Positions 1 to 11,926 of a stretch of 64,000 bases of DNA are shown in pieces. The stretch's first letter is position 1. The number at the start of each line of letters is the position of its first letter. The stretch comes from Emmonsiellopsis sp. PD_33 (taxonomy: Eukaryota > Ascomycota > Eurotiomycetes > Onygenales > Ajellomycetaceae), in NCBI GenBank assembly GCA_032988165.1, contig JANTQF010000047.1:62001-126000 (forward strand), written 5' to 3'. The translations under genes and the position numbers were made by a program. Below the pieces are notes generated by a model. That model was not told the origin of the DNA. It saw nothing but the letters and a program-made list of their open reading frames with translations, and did not search any database.

Positions 1-1994
1 GAGAGGGTTTATGGGATTTGTTTCTATTTATATACATCTTTCTTGACGCTCTTTTTTGCCTTCCCGGACGGCTTCTGGAGCAAGCAAATCCGTGTGGAGA
101 CTGGGGACCTTTTTAGCCTGGAAAACTCTTTTTCTTGCTGTTTGTTGGGAGCCGATCCACAATAGCTTTTTGGGTTTTCTGGATATCCTACCTTTTTTCG
201 TTTCTACAAACGGGACTGAGGGGATAATTATTGGGGATTTGAGGGGCTCTGTAAAATAGATAGATCGACATTGGCTTGAGATGCTCATAGCTGGATAGGT
301 AGCTGGTAGTTATCTTGAATTTTGTGTTTACGGTAATATCTTTTAATAATTGCTTTTTTCGCCGCTGGTGCTTGCGTGATCTTCTTCTATCCGGCTTCTA
401 GAACGTGTGAGAGTGAGAGTGGCTGAATCATCCAAGCTGGTTGGCCGAGTTAGTTATCAACGTCGCCTGGACCTCACCCCGTTTCTTCTCCTTGGGACAC
501 CGCCAACTAACTCACCGTCCATCCCGGCCACTCGCCATGGAATGTGAATGATATCGCAGACTCTAGACAGTCGAATCCTCTGCCACGCAATACTACCCGT
601 GGATATCCTAATCCCTTCACACCTGATCCGATAACGAGGAGTCAGCCTATAATCACTATACAGCGTATCAGACGCCGCAGAGATGACACGATTATGTTTA
701 TTTTCTTTCTCACCCAGCTTCTCATTTTCGCCTCCCACGTGGGCCGACGGTCTAGCTTGTTCCACGGCCCCATAGACGGATTTGACGGCTGGAATTGACC
801 GCAAATCCCAAGATAAGCTTGCAGGGCTTTCTTCACCGTGGAGTCTGCGTTCTCTGGGTCCGAGAGCTTGATATGGGCCCGCTCATGCTCATGTGCACTG
901 TTCGCTATCCACTTTTTGCAAATCGTACCTTGTTAAGCTGTTGGCGGCTGCAAGGGACGGCCGTGTAGATAGGCACAGCTGGCGAGATATGGCCGTTCTA
1001 GATTGAGATTTGTGGATTTGCATGTCTCTGCTCGGTGGGAGAGCTATGGATGGGGTGATATGGCGTGGATGTTACTATGGTTTGCTTGCTGGCGGGGCGA
1101 GAGAAAAGTTGATATGACTCTTCTCTGCACACTGTCCTCCCTTTTTTGCTTCTGCTTTTCCTATATTTCTCTGATATATAACTACTTCATTCGTTTCATC
1201 TGTGATCGTCTCGTTTGATCTCCGGCTCTGCGTTTTTCTTATTATCCTTGCTGATTCATTCATATCATTCAGACTTTTTAGCGAACCGTTCGTTTGTCCC
1301 GTGGCGAACGCTCCCTCTGTGGCTTGTCTCCCGAGGCTTCAACTTTTCAACATATACTATTCTTCGCACAGATACTTTATTTCTCTGTGTGGAAATTAAT
1401 ATTAATACTAAGCCCGTCTCGTGGTCGCAGTATTTATTTCAGCAACTGAATTCCGTTCTGAATTACCAGACAGCAGCACAAGCAGATTGAATATCTACTT
1501 TCTTTCCTGTCTATCAACTTCGCCCCTCTTTGCGGCCGGTCGTGAGGTACGTCTGATACATTTTCTTTCCTTTTTGTCCTGAATTTCCTTCTATCCCAAA
1601 TTTATTGAATTGTTCCTGGTTTTCCATATCCTGATGGAATATATTTTTCTATTTTTATCAGAGTTATTGCCCCTTGCCACTCGGGTAATAGATACTTTGA
1701 CGTGCTTATCTCATCACCCTCACCCCCTATTCTCCTATCGCTGAAGCTTCAAGGTTGAGTTTGAACCAGAATGACGTCGGCAGGTCTAGAATTGCCTGCT
1801 GCTATGGACTTCGCCTTACGTTTTAACTTTTCATATGGACCAGCTTCATGTTTTCACTGCTATATCCTGTTTATATGCGCTTCATCTTCTTTCGTTCTTC
1901 CAATGTCGAAGCCAATGCCGCATTCCATCCCCCCATAGCAATCAGTACTGACTGATCCCGGTACAGGTGGACGTCCGGTCGTTCGACTCAAACC
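1..1994. other. Intergenic region and long leader of the ThrE-family gene
   Basis: No convincing gene is seen; the open frames here are short and lack recognisable motifs. The last 800 bases are pyrimidine-rich, as fungal promoters and leaders often are. A possible 5'-UTR intron runs from a GTACGT donor at 1549 to an ACAG acceptor ending at 1966, with a TACTGAC branch-like site at 1946-1952. That intron is an inference from splice signals only. Confidence 0.5.
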
Positions 1995-4601
1995 ATGAGT
2001 GACCGTGATTTGCCTCCCCAGGACACCACCAGAACCGCTGCCGACGCAGGATCCCCCGGGCCCTCGAGCCCGCGGGGCAGGCCTTCCTTTATCCCCTTGC
2101 GTCAACCACGGGAAACCTCGAATCCTCACCCTCCACCACGTTCAATCTTTATGCACAATCGATCTCACAGTGAGGGAACCGCAGCGGACGGGCGACGCCG
2201 CTCGATGAACCGGGTTAAATTTACTGTCGGTGGCCCTGGCTCGGAATCGGATGAAAATGGCCCCCCTTCAGGTGGATGTGAGACCGAGACCATCCAACAA
2301 CCGCCACCCTTGATCCATCATTCCCGACCAGGTTCACCGGTTGGGTCAACTGATAATTCGACTGACTCGCTTGCTTCTATACCTGGCCGCGTCTCACTAG
2401 CTTCAACGCCGATGAATAGCCAAGTGAGCCTCCTCCATGAGACAAGGTCGAACGAGGGAACGGAGTCGGGAGAGAAGAAGAAAGCCATACACGGGGCATA
2501 TGAGAGGGCGCAGAGGCTAGCTTCGATAATTCGACGGCCGTCCTACGAGAGTCGAGGACGGAAGGGCTTTTCTCGCCACCGTGGTAGTAGCATTCTGACA
2601 GAGCCTGATGGCCTGGAAGATTTGGAGAAACAGGCATATGTCTCAGACGACGATGAAGACAACTTCGTGATGGAAGATACATCGCAGCGGAATATCGAGG
2701 CTCGAGATCTTGTCCGGAGCATGACGAAGCGCGATTTCGAGCCCCTGAGCAGGGTTCCCGCTGCGCGCAACGATCTACCTTCCGGTCAGGTCACGCCAAT
2801 TGAGGATCCAGATGAGTACGTTGCTCGTCCGACGCATTTTAAAGGCGGGATCTTGTCCAATCTGTTGCGGATGTATGGACAAAAAGAGGACCAGGACCAT
2901 GTTGGATTGCCGTTTATTCAGCCACCCAGCAGGGCGTTGTCCCCGCCATCCAGGAGGAGCTCATCGCAGCCCCCGCGCCCAAAATGGTATGACAAGTCTG
3001 CGAATCGCTCGACCGCTTCCCTCACCAATTTCTCTCCGAAACGATCGCGGTCATCTTCCGCAGCTGGGCTGCGTGGGGAGAGGCCTCCCTACCACCGATC
3101 AAGAAGTAGCGGGGGAATTGTTGGGCTCGCGAAGCATAAACTCGGATCAAAGGCCCGGCTAGAGGATGAGATTCGTCTCACCGTGCATATCGCAGAGATT
3201 CTTGCGCGCCAGCGGTATCTTGTGAAGCTATGCCGCGCCTTGATGAGATACGGCGCCCCAACCCATCGACTGGAGGAATACATGCGCATGACCGCCCGCG
3301 TGCTCGAAATCGACGGCCACTTCCTCTACATTCCCGGTGTCATGATCATGGCCTTTGATGACGCCAGCACGCACACCACCGAGGTCAAAATGATCAAATC
3401 CCCCCAGGCCGTGGACCTTGGCCGCCTCCGCGACATCCACATCATCTACAAAGAAGTCGTTCACGACGTTATAGGCGTTGAGGAAGCCATGCAGCGCCTC
3501 GATGAAACCATGCAAGCAAAGCCCAAGTTCAACGTCTACTGGCTGATCCTCTTCTACGGCTGTGCCAGTGCTACTGTAGGACCATTTGCATTTGGAGCCC
3601 GGCCAATTGACATGCCCATATCGTTCATTCTAGGCGCATTGCTGGCTGTTCTCCAGCACGTCATTGCCCCTCGCTCCGAGCACTATGCCAATGTCTTCGA
3701 AATCTCCGCCGCTGTTCTCACTTCGTTCATCGCCCGCGCCTTCGGTAGCATCAAGAAATCCGACAACACTTACCTCTTCTGCTACTCCGCCCTGGCTCAG
3801 TCCTCCATCGCCCTCATCCTCCCAGGCTATATCGTCCTCTGCGGCGCTCTAGAACTACAATCACGCAACATCGTCGCCGGCTCCGTCCGCATGGTCTATG
3901 CCATAATCTACTCTCTCTTCCTCGGCTTCGGCATCATGGTCGGCACGACCATCTACGGGCTCATCGACCAGGATGCAACCTTTGAATACTCCTGCCCGCC
4001 CAGCCCCATCAACAATACCTACGTCCAGCGCTTCCCCTTCATGATCCTCTTCGCCCTCTGCCTTTGCTTAATCAACCAGGCGAAATGGAAACAGATCCCC
4101 ATAATGGTCCTCATCGCGTTCACGGGCTACGTCGTCAACTTCTTCGCGACCCGCCGCTTCGTATCCAACACGCAGATCGCCAGCGCTCTCGGCGCCTTCG
4201 CCATCGGGATTATGGGGAACCTGTACAGCCGTCTCCGTCATGGGCTTGCAGCCGCCGCAATCCTGCCCGCCATCTTCGTGCAGGTGCCCTCCGGCCTCGC
4301 GTCTAGCGGGAGCTTGGTGTCTGGCCTAATCATGGCGGAAAATGTGAAGGAGGGGGCGAACTCGACGCAGCCCCTGACGAGTAGCGTGGAGAGCTGGGCG
4401 GCGAACGCGTCCTCTGCGGCGGTAGAGAGGGCCGATGAGATGCTGCAGAAAATCGCGGCGAATAAGGCTTATGGGAGTGTGGTGTTTGATATTGGGTATG
4501 GGATGTTGCAGATTGCGATTGGGATTACGGTGGGATTGTTTATGGCTGCCTTGGTTGTTTACCCGCTTGGTAAGAGGAGGAGTGGGCTGTTTAGTTTCTG
4601 A
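1995..4601 (+). CDS. ThrE/DUF1212 family multi-pass membrane protein (Prm10-like)
   Basis: Single-exon gene of 868 residues. Residues 1 to about 390 are a hydrophilic Ser/Pro/Arg-rich, probably disordered, cytosolic region with acidic patches. The DUF1212/ThrE part begins near residue 392 with the family segment RQRYLVKLCRALMRYGAPTH. It is followed by a soluble stretch (EVVHDVIGVEEAM), then about ten hydrophobic segments to the end, the second half resembling the ThrE_2 domain. Bacterial relatives export threonine/serine; yeast Prm10 is a pheromone-regulated membrane protein of unknown transport function, so the substrate cannot be named. The start is the first ATG of the frame, and no intron is needed. 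Sense-strand base use switches from C-rich to G-rich at about 4330, near the C-terminus. The family call is firm; the substrate is unknown. Confidence 0.9.
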   Translation: MSDRDLPPQDTTRTAADAGSPGPSSPRGRPSFIPLRQPRETSNPHPPPRSIFMHNRSHSEGTAADGRRRSMNRVKFTVGGPGSESDENGPPSGGCETETIQQPPPLIHHSRPGSPVGSTDNSTDSLASIPGRVSLASTPMNSQVSLLHETRSNEGTESGEKKKAIHGAYERAQRLASIIRRPSYESRGRKGFSRHRGSSILTEPDGLEDLEKQAYVSDDDEDNFVMEDTSQRNIEARDLVRSMTKRDFEPLSRVPAARNDLPSGQVTPIEDPDEYVARPTHFKGGILSNLLRMYGQKEDQDHVGLPFIQPPSRALSPPSRRSSSQPPRPKWYDKSANRSTASLTNFSPKRSRSSSAAGLRGERPPYHRSRSSGGIVGLAKHKLGSKARLEDEIRLTVHIAEILARQRYLVKLCRALMRYGAPTHRLEEYMRMTARVLEIDGHFLYIPGVMIMAFDDASTHTTEVKMIKSPQAVDLGRLRDIHIIYKEVVHDVIGVEEAMQRLDETMQAKPKFNVYWLILFYGCASATVGPFAFGARPIDMPISFILGALLAVLQHVIAPRSEHYANVFEISAAVLTSFIARAFGSIKKSDNTYLFCYSALAQSSIALILPGYIVLCGALELQSRNIVAGSVRMVYAIIYSLFLGFGIMVGTTIYGLIDQDATFEYSCPPSPINNTYVQRFPFMILFALCLCLINQAKWKQIPIMVLIAFTGYVVNFFATRRFVSNTQIASALGAFAIGIMGNLYSRLRHGLAAAAILPAIFVQVPSGLASSGSLVSGLIMAENVKEGANSTQPLTSSVESWAANASSAAVERADEMLQKIAANKAYGSVVFDIGYGMLQIAIGITVGLFMAALVVYPLGKRRSGLFSF

Positions 4602-6010
4602 TTTTCGTTCGATTGGGATGGATTTGGAGTTTTTTAATTTTCTTTGAATCAGTTGCATTTGGGTCTCTGGGTTCCTTTTTTCTTTTCTGCTATGCAAGCG
4701 TTGCAATTTCGGTCTTTCAACTTTCATTGAGCGGGTGTTTCCCTTCTTCCTTCCTTTCCTTCTTTCCTTTAATTCATAATTGTATATCCGGCGATGGACA
4801 ATAAATCCCTGGCGTTTGAGGGTCTATAGAAAAGTGTTGTTGCGCATTACGCCTATATATAGAGTAAATAGCAGCGATATATTTAATAGTTACTATACCA
4901 GAAGAATATAATTAGCACACTGAAATTTCCCCCCACAAAAAAACAATTGGGATATTCTCTGACACTTTTGATATTCGCAGTGATTGCCAACCATCTACAT
5001 ATCTGTGCATGCCAACTTGCCAAGGCGCAGGTCGGCATCGGAAAGTCTTGGCGCGGAATGTCGCCTCCGGAAAGCCGAGTTCCCGATTCGTGTTGACATC
5101 AACCCTGACGTCCTATCTTAACATCTTGAACATCCTCGCATTCCTCGCCAGCTATCATTCCAACTCCACGCCACCCCTGCGGAAAAGCTTACTATATTAT
5201 GAACATCACTGCATGCCACCAAGCCCAGGAGAACTTTCAAGGTTGGCGTAAGACGCCGGCCAACCTTAACAGTCAGCTATTTTCTTACCGTTTCAAAATC
5301 TCATCTGAAGATGGCTGGGGCCTACTAATGGGCCCGTCAACCGGGGCCATGCACCTCAGCCTCTCATCAGAGTACTTTGGGCCACGTAAAAAGTCCGACT
5401 TCTTACGTATATTCGCCTGTCCGCTTGCTGTTGGTCGCCCTATGCATGCTGATTGATGCCAGACTTCAAGTTATTAGTCACCATTAGCAGTATTTGCTCA
5501 TTTTTGCTCAAAGTTCTGGATTCCAGGGACAGGGGCAGATTACTGGCTGCAAATAATAGGATGGGCTCCAATTCCACAGCAGGTGCCACTGCATCTGTCA
5601 AAAATTTCGTATCTCTTACGGAGTACACAAGTTGGCTTGGGCATGTGTTCGGAGTTCCCGGAGGGCTCCAAGTCCCCTCGGAGTCTTTCTGATAACCATT
5701 CTGAGCTGCCTTTTGCGGGGGCCCAGTTACCAGCCGATCAGACATACACCAAGTGGGACACTATCAAGACGGATATTCTGCTAAATTCTCGCCTCTATGA
5801 TGCTGAGATATTATCTGGTTGGGCTCAAGCCCTTATATGCTGCCCCACGATTGATGCGACGGTGCACGATCTATAAATACAGCAACTGAATTCTACATAT
5901 AGGGCCAATCTTTCCCAGTCTCTTTCTTCCCTACTCCCATACAAACGGATTTCGCTTCCTATTCCACCCTTTGGCACTTCTCAAACAATTCTTGAAAGTT
6001 CTATCCAAAG
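4602..6010. other. Intergenic region, 1.4 kb
   Basis: Holds the 3' flank of the ThrE-family gene (an AT-rich stretch at about 4820-4960) and the promoter of the Ldi-like gene. Small frames at 5009-5876 lack motifs and codon regularity, and I do not call them genes. A 14-mer, CAGCAACTGAATTC, at 5880-5893 is identical to one at 1440-1453 in the upstream leader. Confidence 0.5.
5872..5879 (+). promoter_or_regulatory. TATA box of the Ldi-like gene
   Basis: TATAAATA lies 132 bases before the start codon at 6011, in an otherwise gene-free stretch and at a usual distance for fungi. Assigned by sequence and position only. Confidence 0.55.
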
Positions 6011-7874
6011 ATGACCGCAACCCAAACCACCCCCCTCCCGCCAACCCTACCCATCGACCTCTCCCGTTTCCCCAAACTCACTCTCGAACAGGCAGGCCAT
6101 CTCCGGCACTTCCACAACATCAGCACCGCCCTCGATGGCGAATGGCCACACATGGGCACCCAGGAGCCCGACCAGGCCTTCCTAGATGCCTACCGCTACC
6201 AACTAGCCACAATGGCCTACGCCGCAGGCCTCACCCACTACCATCGTCTGCCCGCCTTACGCAACATCTTCAAGCCCCTCATCCGAAAGCTAATCCACAA
6301 GATGCTCCGCCGTGAGGTCTGGAGTTATTGGTACCTGACCTCGCAGTCAGGCAATAGGCTGGACCCGGAGCTCACGGAGCTGCGGAAACCATGGGCAGAC
6401 CCGATTGTCAAGGAGAATATTATGTATAGTGGGCATCTGCTCCTGATGACGAGTCTGTATGCGATGCTGTTTGACGATGATGAGTTCGAGCGGGAGGGGA
6501 GCTTGGTGTTTGATTGGGCTCCTCTGTTTTGGGGAATGGGGCCTGAGAGGTATGTGTATAATAATGGAAGTCTGCAGAGGGCGATTTTGAACGAGATGGA
6601 GAGGTGTGGTTGGGTGGGTGTGTGCTGTGAGCCTAATTTGGTGTTTGTGGTTTGTAATCAGTTTCCGGTAAGTTCTTTGCTTTAATTCTGCCATGGAATT
6701 ATCCTTTATTTTCTAAAGGTGCGGGGGAAGTGGCTAATCATTCTCATGGCAGATCATCGCAATGCGCTACAATGATGTCCGCCACGGAACTAACATTGTC
6801 CCTGGAGTGCTGGAGAAATACTGGACCGCTTTACAACAAAAGAACATGATCAGAGATGACGGGCTATTCTCTGACTGGCACATGGTCAAGCAGGACGTTA
6901 GCGTTGGCGCCCGCGGCGTCGCATTTACCGCATGGTATGTATCCATCAAACTCAGCCTTCCAAGCTTGCCCCTTTGCCCCTATCTCCAATCAACCCAGTC
7001 AAACCATACCCAAACCCACAATAATTTACCACCCTAACAACCCATCCCCAGGGCCTCCGCCTTCATGAACACCTGGAACTCCACCTTCGTCCGTGCCTCC
7101 TACCCACGCCAATCGCTCGGCTTCCTCACCACTAACCCAACCACCAAAACCACCACCATCCAGCACCCCGTAATCGGCCAAACAATCCGCGACCTAGCCA
7201 GCACCACCTCCGCGGACCCCAACTCACCCACCACCATCGCCACCGCCACGAACACTTTCCTCACCTCACCTCACCCACCATTCCCCTACACGGCCCCGCA
7301 CTTCGGCTACGTTGTCAAATGGCTCTCCGAACTCGGCAAACGCACCGAGCTGGACTCGCTCCTGGCCTATGCCGACGAGCGCTTCAACCCCACCTGGGCG
7401 CGCGGGGGATTGTATTATCCGCGCCAGGACAAGGTGGTTGATGAGCAGGGGGCGTGGACGTTTGTAGATCCTTTTTCGGGCAATGCGGCGATTGGGTATG
7501 CGAGGTTGAATGTGGAGGATGGGCAGAGGGGGATGTGGGAGGCGCCGTGGACGGGGGAGGTGTTGGGGGGGAGGCCGTGGGTTGATGGGGGAGAGGGGGG
7601 GTTGGAGGGCGGCGTGGATTGGTTGAGGGGGCGGTGGGTGGAGGAGGATGGGGTGCAGGCGATGGTTGTTACGGTGAGAGCGTGGGATGGGAATGCGCAT
7701 GAGGTTGCTTTTGTGGTTAGGGGGTTGAGCGGGGGGGTGTGGGGGGTTTACGTTCGGGGGAGCTTGGTTCAGGAGGTGGTGGTGGAAGGGGAGAAGGGAG
7801 ATATGGATGTGAAGTGTGTGGTTCAGGGGGAGGGAGCGGAGGTGGATGTGGCGGTTTTTAAGGGGGGGGTGTGA
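6011..7874 (+). CDS. Ldi-like enzyme (linalool dehydratase/isomerase family fold)
   Basis: Three exons: 6011-6667, 6753-6934, 7052-7874 (553 aa). Both introns are GT-AG; the first is phase 0 and the second splits a Trp codon. The protein resembles the fungal Ldi domain family, named for bacterial linalool dehydratase/isomerase, an alpha/alpha-barrel enzyme that interconverts terpene alcohols and alkenes. C206 and C215 in CEPNLVFVVC keep the nine-residue spacing of the catalytic cysteine pair as I recall it from the bacterial enzyme. YSGHL (139-143, His142) may match its catalytic His. No signal peptide or membrane segment is obvious. The neighbour on the same strand is a Zn2Cys6 regulator, which fits a small regulated pathway. 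The true substrate in fungi is unknown. Sense-strand skew flips from C-rich to G-rich twice, near 6310 in exon 1 and near 7405 in exon 3. Confidence 0.75.
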
Positions 7875-8293
7875 GGCGAAACTGTAGAAGGTGATTTTTG
7901 GAATCCGCCCGTTCACTGTCCTAGAAAACTATTTCCATGTTTGCAATCCTATATACTTGCAGGCATATCTATCCCCATAGAACCTCACAATAAACATTTT
8001 TGCCCTGAATCTCTGATACTTCTCCATTGGTTGAGTTAACTATTTTCATATTCCCGCCATGTCGTATCGGGGATAGGCCGCTTACCTAAGTTTAACTGCA
8101 TCCTTCACCACCAACATCCCGTTCTCTTCCTACGGATTCCCATCAATATCAATAAGCGTGGCAAGAATACCTGGATGGCACCCAAGTGACAAACAAATGG
8201 TTCCCGTGCTAGCCTATATCCGTGGAGTATTCGACCGTTCATCTCGAACAGTCTTTCTTGAGCGATACTAGCTACTAGTACTCGTAGCCAAGG
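7875..8293. other. Intergenic region between the Ldi-like gene and the Zn2Cys6 regulator
   Basis: About 420 bases with no coding signal. It carries the 3' flank of one gene and the promoter of the next. No TATA box stands out. Confidence 0.5.
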
Positions 8294-10629
8294 ATGCGGA
8301 AGACGTCGTCGAGCCGCGCATGCGGCAGATGCAAACAGAAACATTTAAAGGTACGTATCTCTCACCCCTAGAGCCTCCTATTCATTACCTATGGCATCTG
8401 ACATATGTAAGTGCGACGAGGCGCGGCCATCATGCACCAAATGCCTCAGTGTCGGGGCTCAGTGTCCTGGCTACTCGTCTTTGTCGCGATTTATCGACGA
8501 AGGGGTTAACGTGAGGCGCCGCTATGGGGGAGAATCATCACGGCCGCTCAGACGAAAGAATGATCGCAATGATCGCTCGTCTGTAAGTAACGTAGGGCGG
8601 TCACAAGACTTGTCCCTTGTCCGCGAAGGGCATTAGAAACCTAGCATATACTGGCCAAAGGCAAACGATTAATGGATTTTCTAGTCTTCTAATTCACCTT
8701 TTATCCCCGTCAGCCAGAGCAGTTGGACTCTGCCTGACATAGATGACGCAGGCGGCGGAGAGCAGTCACATCCGACTCCCATCTCTGCTAGCTTCCAAAC
8801 TCCACAACATCACGAAGACAATCCGCTCGATGCCAGGGATTCGCCGCTCGGTGTGCAGAATACACCCAGCCTTGATTTTACAGCCAGCAGGGGCACCGAT
8901 ACACTCACCCCGTCAGGGTCAAGTGATCTAAGGGAAACAGTCCATGGATTGGGTCATGGCCTACTTTCGCCTCCTGATGGTCAGGACCATGCCAGTCATC
9001 GCAATGTTTCTGCCAATACTTCCCAATTTTCGATCGGACATGACCATGAAATAGCCTTCTTGACCCGGTACTTTGTCGAGAATATTGGACCTTGGTAAGT
9101 TGTCCGATTCGTTTTACATGCGTATGTATGAGGGCTTACTCTCGCATCAGGCTGGATCTATTTGATAAGGACCGGTTTTACACCGTCTATGTACCCGTCC
9201 AAGCGCTTGAATGTCTTCTATTAAAATATTCAATTGCTGCCGTCGCTGCAAAACACCTTGGCCGGCTACAAGGCTTGAGGAATTCAAAGCCACATTGGCG
9301 TAGCCGACCTTCAATTATGGAGGCTTATCCCGATTCCCACCGTGTTGATTGGCTCTACAAGGCCGCCAATTACTACTATCGGACTCTATCTTACCTTCGA
9401 CACGAAATGCCACAGGGTTGGCCGGGTTCAGCATTGGTAGACTGCGAATTATCTAGACACGGCTATAGCGCCAATGGTCTTCCGCTCAACACAATGGAAA
9501 CGGATCTCGAGCATGAACTCAGTCTGATTTCTAGGCGGATGAAAATATGCCGTGATGAAGTGATTGCTGCTACCTCAATCTTGGCCCTCTACGAATCCAT
9601 TGATGCATCAAATGATGAATGGCTACAGTAAGCTTATATTCTTCACCCGGCAATTTGTTACCCTTCACTAAACGAAGCAGGCATTTAAATGGTTTGAAGT
9701 CTCTATTCAATGCCCTGAAAGCGAATCCCCCTACTGCCAACGTGCCAAATGACTGTGGCGTTGACATATTCCGTACACAGGGGGCTAAAACGGTTTTTTG
9801 GAATTTTGCGTCTCAAGAATATCTGGCTGCCTATATACATGAATCGCTAACGCGGATCGATCCCGAAGATTACCCTTCATGGCGAGTTGCAGGGTTACCA
9901 ATCGATGACAAAGGATCAATTCTCTGGCACGAAGTGGAAGACAAGAACATCGACAAGACGGTTCCACCCGCAAGCCTATTTTCGAAAATTTTGATATGGC
10001 TACTCTGCAGGCTGACCTATGTGCTTTACTCCCCCGATAACGAGACCTCGGTCGCGCATGGAAACACCCAAGGTCCTGGGGAAAATCAAAACGCCCGTTG
10101 GCGGCAGATCCGAGCAGAACTTGATATGTGGTTCCAATCTCTTCCAAAAACACTGGTTCCTTGCGCGCGCATCGAACAGCCCTATGTTACTGGGAGCGGC
10201 AACGATGCTCCCTACACGTCACCATTCCCGGAGATCTATTATAGTTGCACAATGGTAGCAGCTATGATGCAGAATTATTATTTCGCACGATTACTAGTTC
10301 TATTATATATGCCCCACGAAGCCAATAATAGGAAAACTTCCACTCCACAAGCACGGTTGAAGGAGCATCGACAATTCACCATCGAGATTGAATCCTGCTG
10401 CCGTGAGGTCTGTGGCATTGCATTGGCTCGTCCTCATTGTTCGGTACGAGTTCAGATGGTGCAGCCGCTCTATCTGGTTGGCCAGTGTGTCGATGAAGAA
10501 CTGAAACGAAAAGTTGTCATTGAGCTCCTTCGAGGTATCCAAGCGGATCTTGCGTGGGAGACTGAATATAGAGTTAAGCAGCTCTTGGAGTTATGGAATG
10601 CGGATGTGGATGGCCTTGGAGCCCGATAA
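8294..10629 (+). CDS. Zn2Cys6 (C6) fungal transcription factor
   Basis: Five exons: 8294-8350, 8412-8582, 8685-9094, 9151-9627, 9681-10629 (687 aa). The zinc cluster at residues 10-37 is C-X2-C-X6-C-X6-C-X2-C-X6-C (C10, C13, C20, C27, C30, C37) and is split by intron 1 just before C20. The middle and C-terminal region carries the fungal_trans_2 type segment HEIAFLTRYFVENIGPWLDL, assembled across intron 3. Intron 2 must end at 8684 (TTTTCTAG): the nearby CAG at 8713 would put the frame into a stop. It is a nuclear DNA-binding regulator whose target is unknown. It lies just downstream of the Ldi-like gene on the same strand, so it is a candidate regulator of that gene. It converges tail to tail with the bZIP gene. 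Confidence 0.85.
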
Positions 10630-10984
10630 CTGTTTTCCACAACGACGGATGCTAGTCTCACGAAAGTGCGAAGTTCGCTAGTCTGTCCCGTCCATTCATC
10701 TACAACAGACGGAGTGGCTGGCTTTTCACTCCCCAGATGGATTTAAGGCAACACGGAATGAGAGATAAACCGCCATATAGCGGAAAGTTACGTTCAATTC
10801 ACCGTGTCCGCACAAACGCCGTTTTCCCTGTATCCTATTATTTCGCGGCCCGAAAGAAACAAACGCATCCAAAGCAGAGAGAACCCCAGACGCCTCGGGA
10901 GACTGGAAGAGAAGAAAGGAAGGCGACTAATTCCATAATTGGTAAACCACAAAGACAAATTCGGGCGGGAAAGGACACGTCCGT
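10630..10984. other. Intergenic region between convergent regulator genes
   Basis: About 355 bases shared by the 3' ends of the Zn2Cys6 gene (plus strand) and the bZIP gene (minus strand). No coding feature is seen. Confidence 0.5.
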
Positions 10985-11926
10985 TCATACACTTCCTATC
11001 GAGTCCAAAATATCGAGAGGAAAGTCAATCCCCAGGTCAATTTCCGACAAAGGAAAGAGGTCCGTGTCGATATGTTCATAAACCTGCCCCTCTCCACTCA
11101 CGTTCGTCTTAGGCATTTCCATCCCCAATGTGTTCATGGATTCTTCCCTGTCATAAATCGAAGCGGGCGTTGGTAAATCATCTTGGTGGTTCGTTGGCGA
11201 CGGAGCTTGGTAGCCCACTTCCGTTCCAGAGTACGCATCTGCCTTCTGTGAGACTGCTTGAACAAGATGTGAGAGCTCCGTTGTTCTCTCGAGATAAAGC
11301 TGGGCCAGTTGATAGTATTTCGAATGGATGGCACCGAGCTGCCTCCTGAGGCTTTCGAGCTCCTGTTCCTTCCGCTCACGGTAACGCCGTTGGGCAGCAC
11401 GGTTCTGGGCTCGTCGGACTATCTGTGGTAGGAGGCGTTAGATACCACCGGTCGAATAGCGGGCTGTGGCTAGATGGACATTACCGGGTCTGGATTCCTC
11501 TTCCGCACCGCTTTCCGCGAAGGCGATCTAGGTGGAGATGTTTCGCTGCTTCCTTGGTCTAGCTCATGCGCCTGGTCTGAAGAAGCCGGAGAGGTGGTGG
11601 TTGAGTCTAATGTATGATTGTCGGGATCGTGGGAGGTAGCCAATATGTTTAGAAGATCATTTTGGTCGTCGTTAAAGTCAAAACCGCCCTGTATTAGACC
11701 AAGAGGACAAGATGTTTTCTGTCATAGTCAGCATGCATGTCAAGGGTTTTAGGTGCTGACTGACGCTTCATAGATAGATCAAGCGGAGCAACCAACTAAG
11801 CAATGGCAAGGGTTATCTAACCTCCAGAATAGCTGGCAATTGTCCAATCAATCCATCGCTCTTGTGAAACTCGAGAGGGTTCTTCAATATTGCCGCCATC
11901 AAACTCCTGTAAGTTGGGTCGTCCAT
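10985..11926 (-). CDS. bZIP transcription factor (Pap1/Yap-like basic region)
   Basis: Three exons on the minus strand: 11926-11822, 11688-11485, 11422-10985 (248 aa). All junctions are phase 0 with GT-AG introns of 133 and 62 nt. The basic region at residues 106-121 reads RRAQNRAAQRRYRERK, close to the NxxAQxxFR signature of fungal Pap1/Yap factors but with Tyr for Phe. The zipper follows with L128, I135 and L142 in heptad register, plus L125 and L132. Intron 2 falls just before the basic region. The C-terminal half is acidic and Ser/Thr/Asp-rich, with no cysteine-rich redox domain of the Yap1 type, so an oxidative-stress role is not supported. Similar short bZIPs occur near specialised-metabolism genes, but the target is unknown. 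Confidence 0.88.

Noticed and set aside
7266..7916. 216-codon minus-strand frame opposite Ldi-like exon 3
   Set aside because: Very Pro/His/Ile-rich translation produced by the skewed sense strand; the plus-strand exon has clear family similarity.
8714..8740. Acceptor at 8713 (CCGTCAG) for intron 2 of the Zn2Cys6 gene
   Set aside because: Joining at phase 0 there leads to a stop eight codons later; the acceptor at 8684 keeps the frame open to the HEIAFLTRYF segment.
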